Positions 7,890 through 16,509 of a stretch of DNA of 64,000 nucleotides are shown here, piece by piece (position 1 is the stretch's first letter; every line of letters starts with the position of its first letter). The DNA is from Flavobacterium sp. (GTDB lineage: Bacteria > Bacteroidota > Bacteroidia > Flavobacteriales > Flavobacteriaceae): NCBI GenBank assembly GCA_021740105.1, contig JAIPAM010000007.1:1-64000 (forward strand). The letters run 5' to 3'. Made by a program: the position numbers and the translations under genes. A model generated the notes under the pieces. It saw only the letters and a program-made list of their open reading frames with translations, made no database searches and had not been told where the DNA came from.

Positions 7890-8399
7890 TTATTTACTGA
7901 TTTTTTGTTTTATTAATGTGATTGTTGGCGTAATTAATGAAACTAGAATTCCAAGCGGAAACACTTCAAAATAAGTATACAGTACAACAAACATTGGATT
8001 TTTGTACGCTTCTTTCATCTGTTCCATTTCCAAAGTTTTAGCTGCAAGTTCATCAGGCTTGGTATTTTTAAGTACGATATTACTATAATTCTCCATAAAT
8101 TCCGGATAGAAATTATAATAAATAACCAGCCAAACCAAAACATAAATGGTTGAAATTATAGCTGAAATATATAAGCCTATTTTGAATGAATTCCAAAAAC
8201 TATTCTCCGAATCCTTAAAAGATTCTTGTTGTTTAATCCCAATTATTACAAATAAGAAAGAGAAAAACATACTCGAAAATCCCAAAACCATATTCGGCTC
8301 AGCACCAGGGTTGGCTTTCATGAATACAGTGGTAATTATCATATTGGTGGAAACTAATAATCCACCTAATAATCCGTTTCTATAAATTATCTTTTTCAT
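7890..8399 (-). CDS. DUF4199 family membrane protein
   Basis: 169 residues with about four transmembrane segments (residues 8-28, 38-55, 72-96, 138-160). The N-terminal basic stretch, the ENSFWNSFKIGLYIS segment after TM2 and the EQMKEAYKNPMFVV stretch before the last helix match the DUF4199 proteins common in Flavobacteriia. Function is unknown. It lies 19 bases downstream of the S33-family peptidase gene and is probably the last gene of the hisS operon. Confidence 0.8.
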   Translation of the reverse strand: MKKIIYRNGLLGGLLVSTNMIITTVFMKANPGAEPNMVLGFSSMFFSFLFVIIGIKQQESFKDSENSFWNSFKIGLYISAIISTIYVLVWLVIYYNFYPEFMENYSNIVLKNTKPDELAAKTLEMEQMKEAYKNPMFVVLYTYFEVFPLGILVSLITPTITLIKQKISK

Positions 8400-8418
8400 T
8401 TTACTTTATAATTTAATC

Positions 8419-9468
8419 TTACAACTTGATTTTCTTTTGACCTTCATCAACGCCTTTGACAAATTTAATTAGTCCGTTCATGTACGTTTCTTGATCGTCA
8501 TACATCGACATATGACTTCCATTTGGGCAATATAAATAACTACCATTTTGGAATTGTGCCGACATCCACTCCATGTGTTTAGGATCCATGGTATCATGTT
8601 TAGCTCCTACAACAAGCGTTGGAGTTGAGATGTTCTTTAAATCTTGAGAACGATCCCATTTTTCTAATTTACCGGAAAGTCCAAATTCACTTGGTCCTTG
8701 CATCGATACATACAGTGACTGATTGATTTTAGAAAACGATCTGTTTACCGGCTCTGGCCAATCTTGAAGCGGTATTCTACAAATGTGCTCAGCATAAAAA
8801 TTAGGCATTAACAATTCCATATATCTAGGATTTGCAAAATCTTTTTTAGCTTCAATCTCACGAATTTCCTTTAAAATTTCGGGTTTGAATTGTTTAGAAA
8901 GTACGTCTTCTGCATATTTTCCATAATCTGGAGCACTCGACATCATATTTGAAATAATCAAACCTTTCAAGTTGTTTTGGTATTTCATAGCATAATCCAT
9001 AGCTAAAATTCCTCCCCAAGAATGTCCAAGCAAATAGAAATTGTCTTTATTTAATCCTAATGCAACTCGAACTTGCTCCACTTCCTCAACATAACGAGGT
9101 AAATCCCACATCGCAACATCATTAGGATTGTCAGAATTTCCACAACCCAATTGATCGTAATAAATAAATTCAATTCCTTCTTTTGGTAAGAAACTTTCAA
9201 AACATTCAAAATATTCATGTGTAGCTCCAGGACCTCCGTTCAGCAATAATACTTTAATCTTTGGATTATTACCTATTTTCTTTGTCCAAACTTTAAAATT
9301 CCCTTTTGGAGTTGAAATCGTAATTACTTTTATTCCGCCTGTTTTAATTCCAGTTTCTGTATCGGTTAGATAATTCGATCCAGACTCCTTTGCCCCTTTT
9401 TGATTACAAGAAAATAGTAAACCGAATATGGCAATAAAAAAAATACTTTTTAAGAATGCGTTTTTCAT
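8419..9468 (-). CDS. Proline iminopeptidase-family alpha/beta hydrolase, lipoprotein
   Basis: 349 residues. A lipoprotein signal (LLFSC, lipid-bearing Cys21) predicts membrane anchoring outside the cytoplasm, which is unusual for textbook proline iminopeptidases but common for Bacteroidota homologues. The fold shows the S33 oxyanion motif NGGPGATHEYF (HGGPG-type, with N in place of H), the nucleophile elbow GHSWGG, and the later acid and histidine in AKHDTMDP and NGSHMSMYDD. Likely removes N-terminal proline or other residues from peptides; substrate is not determined by the sequence. It starts 15 bases after hisS and is probably co-transcribed with it. Confidence 0.85.
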   Translation of the reverse strand: MKNAFLKSIFFIAIFGLLFSCNQKGAKESGSNYLTDTETGIKTGGIKVITISTPKGNFKVWTKKIGNNPKIKVLLLNGGPGATHEYFECFESFLPKEGIEFIYYDQLGCGNSDNPNDVAMWDLPRYVEEVEQVRVALGLNKDNFYLLGHSWGGILAMDYAMKYQNNLKGLIISNMMSSAPDYGKYAEDVLSKQFKPEILKEIREIEAKKDFANPRYMELLMPNFYAEHICRIPLQDWPEPVNRSFSKINQSLYVSMQGPSEFGLSGKLEKWDRSQDLKNISTPTLVVGAKHDTMDPKHMEWMSAQFQNGSYLYCPNGSHMSMYDDQETYMNGLIKFVKGVDEGQKKIKL

Positions 9469-9483
9469 AATTATTGATTTTTA

Positions 9484-10860
9484 TCAATTAGTAGTAAGTG
9501 TACTTTTCAATTCTTCAAAATTTAAGGTTACTTGCTCTCCTGAAACCAGGTTTTTAAGTGCAAATTTACCTTCGTTCATTTCAGTTTCGCCAACAATAAC
9601 AGCGTATTTAATTGCCCGTTTATCGGCGTGCATGAATTGTTTTCCTACTTTAACTGCGTCAGGATATAACTCTACTTTTATTCCAAATTCACGTAATTTT
9701 TTTATCGCTTTCATAGAATAAAAAGCTTCCTTTTCACCATAATTGATAAACAACGCTTTTGAGGTTGTAGTTACCGTTTTAGGAAACAAATCCAATTCTT
9801 CAATAACCAAATAAATGCGGTCCAAGCCAAATGATATTCCCACACCACTCATTTCTTTCAAACCGAAAATACCTGTCAAATCATCATATCTTCCTCCGCC
9901 ACCAATGGATCCCATCGAAATTTCTTTTGGTGGGGCCACCTCAAATATAGCGCCGGTGTAGTAATTTAAACCACGAGCAAGAGTGACATCTAAATCTAAA
10001 TTAGCTTTGTTTAAACCCAATTCAGCAACCGCTTCACAAATAAATTTTAGTTCTTCAATTCCCTTCATTCCTTCAGATGATGAAGCTAAAAGCGTGGCTA
10101 ATTTTTGGATTTTCTCCGAAATGGTTCCCGTAAAATTAAATAAAGGTTGTACTTTTTGGATTGCAGCCTCAGAAATTCCTTTTTCAAGCATTTCTGTCTT
10201 GACACCGTCCTGTCCTATTTTATCGAGTTTATCTAGAGCAACAGTAAAATCAATTAATTTATCTGAAGCGCCAATAACCTCAGCTATTCCAGATAATATT
10301 TTTCTATTATTAATTTTTATAGTGACGCCCTTTAAACCTAAATCGGTGAAAACAGCATCGTACAATTGGATTAATTCCACTTCTTGCCATAACGATTTTG
10401 AACCAACCACATCGGCATCACATTGATAAAATTCTCTGAAACGGCCTTTCTGCGGACGATCAGCACGCCAAACAGGTTGAATTTGGTATCTTTTAAACGG
10501 AAATTCGATATCATTTTGGTGTTGTACAACATAGCGTGCGAAAGGAACCGTTAAATCATATCGAAGCGCTTTTTCAGAAATACTTGAAGTTAACTTATTA
10601 CTTTCTTTATTTTCAAGTGCGCTTTCGTTGGCTTTAGCCAAATAGTCACCAGAATTTAATATCTTAAATATTAATCGGTCTCCTTCTTCTCCATATTTTC
10701 CCATTAAAGTTTCTGAATTTTCAAAAGACGGAGTTTCAATAGGTTGAAATCCATATTTTTCAAAATTACCTTTAATTATAGAGATGATATAGTTACGTTT
10801 TGCAACTTCACTTGGAGAAAAGTCACGCGTACCTTTAGGAATACTCGGTTTTTGAGCCAT
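9484..10860 (-). CDS. hisS: Histidyl-tRNA synthetase
   Basis: 458 residues. Class II synthetase that charges tRNA-His. Motifs in order: [10 protein letters not shown] at the N-terminus, [10 protein letters not shown], motif 2 in [20 protein letters not shown] followed by YQCDADV, the histidine-binding [13 protein letters not shown] and [17 protein letters not shown], motif 3 [11 protein letters not shown], and a C-terminal anticodon-binding domain (about 360-458). First gene of a minus-strand operon followed by the S33 peptidase and DUF4199 genes. An exact TAnnTTTG box lies upstream at 10926-10933. Confidence 0.97.
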   Translation of the reverse strand: MAQKPSIPKGTRDFSPSEVAKRNYIISIIKGNFEKYGFQPIETPSFENSETLMGKYGEEGDRLIFKILNSGDYLAKANESALENKESNKLTSSISEKALRYDLTVPFARYVVQHQNDIEFPFKRYQIQPVWRADRPQKGRFREFYQCDADVVGSKSLWQEVELIQLYDAVFTDLGLKGVTIKINNRKILSGIAEVIGASDKLIDFTVALDKLDKIGQDGVKTEMLEKGISEAAIQKVQPLFNFTGTISEKIQKLATLLASSSEGMKGIEELKFICEAVAELGLNKANLDLDVTLARGLNYYTGAIFEVAPPKEISMGSIGGGGRYDDLTGIFGLKEMSGVGISFGLDRIYLVIEELDLFPKTVTTTSKALFINYGEKEAFYSMKAIKKLREFGIKVELYPDAVKVGKQFMHADKRAIKYAVIVGETEMNEGKFALKNLVSGEQVTLNFEELKSTLTTN

Positions 10861-10925
10861 AGTAATAGCGGATTATTAGGTTATAGGTTTTAGAATTTTA
10901 AACTCTAAAAAAAAATTAATGGAAG

Positions 10926-10933
10926 CAAATTTA
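10926..10933 (-). promoter_or_regulatory. -7 box (TAAATTTG) upstream of hisS
   Basis: Exact TAnnTTTG match on the minus strand, about 65 bases before the hisS ATG. No clear -33 TTG at the expected distance. Confidence 0.4.
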
Positions 10934-11049
10934 TAATCTAAATTATTAAATTTTAATTTTCTCTATGCAAATATCATATTTTTATACTAAATAATAGTCG
11001 TTCTAAAGCAAACTTGTAACAAAAATTGTATTTTCGTGTCAAATTAGAA

Positions 11050-12294
11050 ATGATGTTCAAATTAACAATAGAAAATATCCGAATTGCCCTTGGCTCTATC
11101 CGCACACAATTATTGCGAACCATTCTTACCATTTTAATCATTGCAATCGGAATTACCGCCTTAGTAGGAATTCTAACCGTGGTATCAGCTTTAAAAAATA
11201 CCTTGTCTTCCAATTTTGCCTCAATGGGCTCCAACACCTTCAATATTACTCAATATGAAACCAGCACTCGTAGACGCGGCGGCGGCGAAACTGATAAAAT
11301 AAATCCAATTATTTCTTGGCCTCAAGCCAAAGCATTTAAAGAAAATTATAAATACCCATTTACAGAAACTTCCCTTTCATTTGTGGCAACTTCAAGAGCG
11401 GAAGTCAAATTCGAATCCGAAAAAACAGATCCAGAAATCACTGTTGTAGGAGTTGACGAACATTTTCTACCGAATTCAGGATTGGAAACTACATTAGGTA
11501 GAAACTTCACAGGATTTGATGTCGATAACAATGCCTATGTTTGTGTGGTAGGTTCTGATTTCGAAAAAGGTTTATTAAAAGAAGTGAATCCAATCAATAA
11601 AATTATATCGATTCGTGGCGCAAAATTTAAAGTAATTGGAGTTTTAAAGGAAAAAGGTTCGACATTTGGCAATAGTCAAGATTTGAGAGTGCTAATTCCA
11701 ATTCAGGTGGCCAGATCATTGTTCACTGCTCCTAATATCAATTACGCCATGAGTGTCATGGTAGCAAAAGAAACTTTATTGGATGAGGCGGTTGATAATG
11801 CTAGTAATATTATGCGTCGTATTCGTAAATTAAATCCCGTTCAAGAAAATAATTTTGGGGTTTCCAGAAGCGACGATTTAATCAATAGAATTTCTGAAAT
11901 AACTGGCGTATTAAGCGCATCAGCTTGGATTATTGGAATTATAACCATATTTGGTTCTTCAATTGCCTTAATGAATATTATGCTGGTTTCGGTAACGGAA
12001 AGAACACGAGAAATTGGAGTTCGAAAAGCGCTGGGAGCTAAAAGAAGTACCATTGCGTTTCAGTTCTTCATTGAAACTTTAATCATTGGCCAATTAGGTG
12101 GAATTGTTGGAATTATCTTCGGAATATTAATTGGTTATGGAATTTCAAACGCTATCGATTTTAGTTTTGTAATTCCTTGGGGAGCGGTTATCGCAGCAAC
12201 AATAACTACGTTTATTGTAGCGGTAGTTTCAGGTTCTTATCCTGCGTTGAAAGCATCTAAATTAGATCCTATTGAAGCTTTAAGATACGAATAA
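11050..12294 (+). CDS. ABC transporter permease, MacB/FtsX type
   Basis: 414 residues from the first of two adjacent ATGs (11050, 11053). Architecture is that of MacB-like permeases: an N-terminal TM helix (about 20-45, TILTILIIAIGITALVGILT), a large periplasmic MacB_PCD domain (about 45-280, with GRNFTGFDVDNNAYVCVVGSD-type strands) and a C-terminal FtsX domain with three TM helices (about 285-400), including the conserved SVTERTREIGVRKALGA cytoplasmic loop and the ending ASKLDPIEALRYE. Such permeases work with an ATPase and often an adaptor in mechanotransmission or export of lipids, peptides or drugs. No ATPase gene is adjacent, so the partner must be elsewhere. Convergent with prmC, three bases apart. 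Confidence 0.88.
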   Translation: MMFKLTIENIRIALGSIRTQLLRTILTILIIAIGITALVGILTVVSALKNTLSSNFASMGSNTFNITQYETSTRRRGGGETDKINPIISWPQAKAFKENYKYPFTETSLSFVATSRAEVKFESEKTDPEITVVGVDEHFLPNSGLETTLGRNFTGFDVDNNAYVCVVGSDFEKGLLKEVNPINKIISIRGAKFKVIGVLKEKGSTFGNSQDLRVLIPIQVARSLFTAPNINYAMSVMVAKETLLDEAVDNASNIMRRIRKLNPVQENNFGVSRSDDLINRISEITGVLSASAWIIGIITIFGSSIALMNIMLVSVTERTREIGVRKALGAKRSTIAFQFFIETLIIGQLGGIVGIIFGILIGYGISNAIDFSFVIPWGAVIAATITTFIVAVVSGSYPALKASKLDPIEALRYE

Positions 12295-12297
12295 TAG

Positions 12298-13152
12298 CTA
12301 AAAATTACAGGCAATCATTCGATCATTTCCATAAATATCTTTTCGAAGTTCAATATTTTTTAACCCTATAGTTTCTAATAATTCTTGGGTTTCTTTGCCT
12401 AAATATTGATTAATTTCGAAAAATAATTGTCCGTTCGGATTTAAATTGGCAGCGGCCAACACAGCAATTTTCTTATAAAAAATAAGTGGATCATTGTCTG
12501 AAACAAACAAGGCCAAATGGGGTTCATTATCCAAAACATTGGGTTTAATTTCTGCCTTTTCTATGTTTCTAACATAAGGAGGATTGGATACAATAATATC
12601 AAATTTCTGATCTAAATGAGTTGTCTCCAAAATGTTTTTATTTAAAAACGTAACATTAACCTTATTCCTTTTTGCATTTTCTTGAGCTACAGCCAATGCC
12701 GTTTCAGAAATATCTACAGCAAAAACTTCTGAATTGGCAATGTTTTTTGCCAATGAAATCGCAATACAACCACTTCCCGTTCCAATGTCTAAAATTTTTA
12801 AATTCTGTTTTTTGGATAATTTGCTATTTAATTTAACAATCCAATCAACTAATTCCTCGGTTTCAGGTCTAGGAATTAAAACATTTTTATCAACCGTAAA
12901 TTCTAATCCATAAAAATGAGTGGTACCTAATATATATTGAATTGGAATTTGAATTTTTAACTTTTCCAAAATAACATTCCAATTTGAAATATCCTTTTCA
13001 GAAAACTCTTTATCTGCATCCAAAGCCAAATCAATTCTCCTTAATTGGTGTTTGTGCTCAAGTATCAAATAAAAGAAACTCTCTGCCTCCATTTCATCAT
13101 AAAACGGCAACAATGATTCAATAAAATAAATTTTATATTGCTTTACTTTCAT
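12298..13152 (-). CDS. prmC: Peptide chain release factor N5-glutamine methyltransferase
   Basis: 284 residues. Methylates the glutamine of the GGQ motif in release factors RF1/RF2 with S-adenosylmethionine. The N-terminal helical domain (1-85) is followed by the Rossmann methyltransferase domain with LDIGTGSGCIAISLA (SAM binding) and the substrate-binding SNPPYVRNIEKAEI (NPPY motif). ILGTTHFYGLEFTVDKNVLIPRPETEELVDW is typical of PrmC, here spread over residues about 85-115. It starts six bases downstream of the GNAT gene, and the two probably form one transcript. Confidence 0.95.
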   Translation of the reverse strand: MKVKQYKIYFIESLLPFYDEMEAESFFYLILEHKHQLRRIDLALDADKEFSEKDISNWNVILEKLKIQIPIQYILGTTHFYGLEFTVDKNVLIPRPETEELVDWIVKLNSKLSKKQNLKILDIGTGSGCIAISLAKNIANSEVFAVDISETALAVAQENAKRNKVNVTFLNKNILETTHLDQKFDIIVSNPPYVRNIEKAEIKPNVLDNEPHLALFVSDNDPLIFYKKIAVLAAANLNPNGQLFFEINQYLGKETQELLETIGLKNIELRKDIYGNDRMIACNF

Positions 13153-13158
13153 TTGTAG

Positions 13159-13644
13159 TTATAGTTTTTTCAACATCCAAACTTCACAAGAATTATGGCC
13201 CGTATTACCAATTTGCTGCTCTAAATATTCAAATCCTGATTTTCTATATAATTTTAATGCGGCATCCATGTAAGTCATTGTTTCGATGTAACAATTTTCA
13301 AATCCAAACGCACTCGCTTTTTCAAGACAAAGATTTATTAATTTTGTTCCATAACCCAATCCTCTCAGTTCAGGTAGAAAATACATTTTTTGGAGTTCAC
13401 AAATGGTATCCTCGGCATTCTCCAATTGCATTATTCCAGCTCCACCCAGAATTTTACCATTTTTTTCAACCACAAAGTAAATGGCTCTTGGAATATCATA
13501 CACTTCAAATAAGGTATCCAAATAAGGATCTGCATAAGCGGTTCCTACTTTTGGAGCACCAAAATCAGTTAATACATCTCTTACTATTGCTGCCATTTGA
13601 GCATTATCTTGCTTCTGAATTTCTCTAATTCTAATGCTTTCCAT
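13159..13644 (-). CDS. GNAT family N-acetyltransferase
   Basis: 161 residues from ATG 13644. A longer reading frame continues upstream on the same strand but crosses the ribD start region and reads as non-coding antisense. The GNAT fold is seen in MYFLPELRGLGYGTKLINLCLE (acetyl-CoA-binding motif A, here RGLGYGT) followed by GFENCYIETMTYMDAALKLYRKSGFEYL (motif B). Likely acetylates a small molecule or protein N-terminus; substrate unknown. It is divergent from ribD (27 bases between starts) and upstream of prmC. Confidence 0.85.
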   Translation of the reverse strand: MESIRIREIQKQDNAQMAAIVRDVLTDFGAPKVGTAYADPYLDTLFEVYDIPRAIYFVVEKNGKILGGAGIMQLENAEDTICELQKMYFLPELRGLGYGTKLINLCLEKASAFGFENCYIETMTYMDAALKLYRKSGFEYLEQQIGNTGHNSCEVWMLKKL

Positions 13645-13659
13645 ATTACTTTTTAATCG

Positions 13660-13667
13660 TATTTTTG
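13660..13667 (+). promoter_or_regulatory. -7 box (TATTTTTG) directly upstream of the ribD GTG
   Basis: Exact TAnnTTTG match ending five bases before the ribD GTG. Transcription starting about 4-7 bases downstream of the box would begin at or within a base or two of the start codon, which implies a leaderless mRNA. No clear -33 TTG. Confidence 0.4.
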
Positions 13668-13671
13668 CGCT

Positions 13672-14715
13672 GTGAAGGTACAAGAAAAATATATAAAAAG
13701 GTGCATCGAATTGGCCAAAAATGGATTGGGAACTACCTATCCAAATCCGCTTGTGGGCTGCGTAATAGTATTTGAAAATACTATTATAGGCGAAGGCTGG
13801 CATAAAAAATCGGGAGAAGCTCACGCGGAAGTAATTGCCATAGAATCCGTTCAAAACAAAGAATTACTTTCCTCTTCGACTCTTTATGTGAGTTTAGAAC
13901 CTTGTAGTCATTTTGGAAAAACACCTCCTTGTGCCGACTTAATTTTAAAATATAAAATACCAAATGTAGTTATTGGAACTATTGATCCCAATAGTAAAGT
14001 GGCTGGAAAAGGAATTCAAAAATTAAAGGATTCAGGGGTGAATGTTACATTCGGAATTATAGAAACCGAAGGCAACGAACTCAATAAACGTTTTTTTACC
14101 TTTCATAGAAAATCCCGTCCTTACATTATATTAAAATGGGCCGAAAGTGCCGATGGATTTATCAGTCCGAAAAACAAATCGGAGCAAAAACCAGTTTGGA
14201 TTTCCAATGAATATTCTCGTCAATTGGTTCACAAATGGCGAAGTGAAGAACAGGCAATTTTGGTTGGAACTCAAACAATAATCGATGACAATCCCTCTCT
14301 CACGGTTCGTGATTGGGTTGGAAATAATCCAATTCGGGTTGTAATTGACAGGGAAAACAATATCGATTCTTCGCTTAATATTTTCGATAATCAAGCGGAA
14401 ACAATTGTTTTTTCCAGTAAGGAAGTGACTTCAAATTCAGATACAATTCAATATATAAAAGTAGATTTTGACAAAAATTCCACACAAGCAATCGTCGATA
14501 AATTATTCGAAAATAACATCCAATCGATTATAATTGAAGGGGGAAGAAAAACAATTCAATCATTTATTGATGCACATCTTTGGGATGAGGCTAGAGTATT
14601 TGTTGGTGAAATAAATCTATCCGAAGGAACAGAAGCTCCTAAAATAAATAATACCATTTATTCAAAAAGTTATCTGAAAAAAGATACTCTATTAACCTAC
14701 AGAAATGATGATTGA
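13672..14715 (+). CDS. ribD: Bifunctional diaminohydroxyphosphoribosylaminopyrimidine deaminase / 5-amino-6-(5-phosphoribosylamino)uracil reductase
   Basis: 347 residues from a GTG start; no ATG is available before the conserved YIKRCIELAKNGLGTTYPNP. Second and third steps of riboflavin synthesis. The N-terminal deaminase has the zinc ligands in GEAHAEVIAI and LEPCSHFGKTPPCADLIL; the C-terminal NADPH-dependent reductase (about 145-347) shows LKWAESADGFISP, VGTQTIIDDNPSLTVR and IEGGRKTIQSFIDAHLWDE. It overlaps the HAD gene by 11 bases, and yigZ follows, forming a three-gene operon. Confidence 0.95.
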   Translation: MKVQEKYIKRCIELAKNGLGTTYPNPLVGCVIVFENTIIGEGWHKKSGEAHAEVIAIESVQNKELLSSSTLYVSLEPCSHFGKTPPCADLILKYKIPNVVIGTIDPNSKVAGKGIQKLKDSGVNVTFGIIETEGNELNKRFFTFHRKSRPYIILKWAESADGFISPKNKSEQKPVWISNEYSRQLVHKWRSEEQAILVGTQTIIDDNPSLTVRDWVGNNPIRVVIDRENNIDSSLNIFDNQAETIVFSSKEVTSNSDTIQYIKVDFDKNSTQAIVDKLFENNIQSIIIEGGRKTIQSFIDAHLWDEARVFVGEINLSEGTEAPKINNTIYSKSYLKKDTLLTYRNDD

Positions 14716-15310
14716 TTCAATTATTTTTGATTTTGGCGATGTATTTATCAACCTGGATAAACAAGCAACGCCATTGGCCTTAAAAAAATTAGGATTAACG
14801 GAATGGAGTTCCAAAATTGATTCTTTAAATTTTAATTTTGAAAAGGGATTAATTACAAGAACTGAATTTTTAGTAGGTTTAAATCAATTAGTTCCAAAGG
14901 CATCAACAGAAGAAGTTCTTACTGCATGGAATGCGGTATTATTGGATTTCCCAATTTACCGATTAGAATTTCTTGAAAAATTATCAAAAAAATACCAAAT
15001 CTTTTTATTGAGCAACACCGATTCCATACACATTAATCATTTTAAAGAAACTAATGGGGACGCATTTTACAATCGCTTTTACAATTGCTTTAAAAAAGTC
15101 TATTTTTCTTATGATTTAGGAAAGAGAAAACCCGATGTTGAAATTTACAATTATTTAATCAACGAAAATAATTTGAATCCAGAGAAAACACTTTTTGTAG
15201 ATGATAATCTGGACAACATTCAAGGTGCAAAAAAAACAGGATTACAAGTTTGGCATTTGCAGAAAGGCAAAGAAGATGTAATTCAATTATTTGAAAAAGG
15301 AATAGTATAA
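14705..15310 (+). CDS. HAD-superfamily hydrolase
   Basis: 201 residues. HAD fold: nucleophile motif IIFDFGDVFINLD at the N-terminus (Asp followed by GD rather than the classic DxDxT), motif II LLSNTD, the lysine region DLGKRKPDVEIYNYL and the acidic motif LFVDDNLDNIQGAK. Helical cap about residues 15-95. Likely a small phosphatase; since it sits between ribD and yigZ, with its start inside ribD, a riboflavin-pathway dephosphorylation (the missing 5-amino-6-ribitylamino-uracil phosphatase step) is a plausible but unproven role. Confidence 0.85.
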   Translation: MMIDSIIFDFGDVFINLDKQATPLALKKLGLTEWSSKIDSLNFNFEKGLITRTEFLVGLNQLVPKASTEEVLTAWNAVLLDFPIYRLEFLEKLSKKYQIFLLSNTDSIHINHFKETNGDAFYNRFYNCFKKVYFSYDLGKRKPDVEIYNYLINENNLNPEKTLFVDDNLDNIQGAKKTGLQVWHLQKGKEDVIQLFEKGIV

Positions 15311-15315
15311 ACGAT

Positions 15316-15927
15316 TTGGAAATAAAAGATACCTATAAAACTATTGATCAGCCAACAGAAGAAATACTATTTAAAGAGAAGAATAGTAAGTTTTTTGGCT
15401 ATGCCTTTCCTGTAACTACAATTGATGAACTTAAAATTTACGTTGAACAATTAAAAAAACAACATTTTGGTGCAGTTCACTTTTGTTATGCCTATCAAAT
15501 TGGAACTGAAAAAAATGAATTCAGAGCCAATGATGATGGCGAACCCAGTAATAGTGCTGGAATACCAATTTATGGACAAATACAATCTTTCGGTTTAACC
15601 AATATATTAATTGTTGTAGTTCGGTTTTTTGGAGGAACTAAATTGGGTGTTGGCGGATTGATAACGGCATACAAAACCACCGCGCAGTTAGCTCTTGAAA
15701 ATGCATCTATAATTGAAAAAACAATAGATGTTAATTTCAAAATTACATTTGAATATAAAAATACAAACAAGGTAATGAGAATTATAAAAGAAAAACAATT
15801 AGAAATTCGTTCCCAAAGAATGGAAAACCATTGTGAATTAATTGTAGTTACCCGAAAACAAAATGCCGAACGAATATTCGACATTTTTAATTCTTTATTT
15901 GAAATTTCTATATCAAAATTAGATTAA
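15316..15927 (+). CDS. YigZ/IMPACT family protein (TTG start)
   Basis: 203 residues. The only start that keeps the conserved N-terminus (MEIKDTYKTIDQPTEEILF) is TTG at 15316, five bases after the HAD stop. N-terminal IMPACT domain has KNSKFFGYAFPV, HFCYAYQIG, NDDGEPSNSAGIPIY and VVRFFGGTKLGVGGLITAYK; the C-terminal UPF0029 ferredoxin-like domain follows (about 135-203). The family is linked to translation regulation in eukaryotes; its bacterial role is unclear. Its last four bases overlap the convergent thioesterase gene. Confidence 0.9.
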   Translation: MEIKDTYKTIDQPTEEILFKEKNSKFFGYAFPVTTIDELKIYVEQLKKQHFGAVHFCYAYQIGTEKNEFRANDDGEPSNSAGIPIYGQIQSFGLTNILIVVVRFFGGTKLGVGGLITAYKTTAQLALENASIIEKTIDVNFKITFEYKNTNKVMRIIKEKQLEIRSQRMENHCELIVVTRKQNAERIFDIFNSLFEISISKLD

Positions 15928-16328
15928 TCCAACTTCAATAATACCTCTTTTATGTAATCTGGTGGCGTTATGGGTTTGCCTGTTGATAAGTCCACAAATA
16001 CCAAAATAAAATGAGCAGTTGTTAACAAGTCATTTTCTTCATTGTGGATTTCGCAATCAAATTCGACTTTAACTGAAGATTGACTTTTAAATGTTGTAGA
16101 AACCGTTAATAATTCATCGTACCGAGCTGGTTTTTTATAGTTGATATTCATTGAAACTATCGGCAGTGCAATACCACTTTCCTCCATTATTTTATAGGAA
16201 ACTCCTTTGTTTCTTAGCCATTCCACTCTTCCGATTTCAAAATACGGAATGTAATTTCCGTGATACACTACTCCCATTTGGTCGGTTTCAGAATAACGAA
16301 CACGAACTTGAATTTGATGCTTTTGCAT
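15924..16328 (-). CDS. Acyl-CoA thioesterase, YbgC/FadM-like (4HBT hotdog fold)
   Basis: 134 residues, a single hotdog domain. The active-site signature YSETDQMGVVYHGNYIPYFEIGR with the catalytic Asp in TDQMG and the following HGNY is clear. Hydrolyses acyl-CoA thioesters; chain length not evident. Convergent with yigZ and divergent from dnaA, with 181 bases between its start and the dnaA start. Confidence 0.88.
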   Translation of the reverse strand: MQKHQIQVRVRYSETDQMGVVYHGNYIPYFEIGRVEWLRNKGVSYKIMEESGIALPIVSMNINYKKPARYDELLTVSTTFKSQSSVKVEFDCEIHNEENDLLTTAHFILVFVDLSTGKPITPPDYIKEVLLKLD

Positions 16329-16509
16329 TTTTAAAATTTATAATTATTAAATAAAATTTAGGCAACTACATACAATAAAAATTTTAAAAAAATTAATTAA
16401 AAAATATTTTTTTTTAACGATTTATTATCACATATTTGTAGTCCAAAAAATAAACATCCCTAATCCGTTATTTTTTGTAACACAATAAACAATAACTTTT
16501 TAAACTACT

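Noticed and set aside
13645..13854. 70-residue N-terminal extension of the GNAT protein
   Set aside because: It is antisense to the ribD start and deaminase region and unlike GNAT N-termini; the ATG at 13644 gives a standard start.
16329..16509. oriC next to dnaA
   Set aside because: AT-rich, but only one TTATCACA near-match; no cluster of DnaA boxes. The origin may lie elsewhere.
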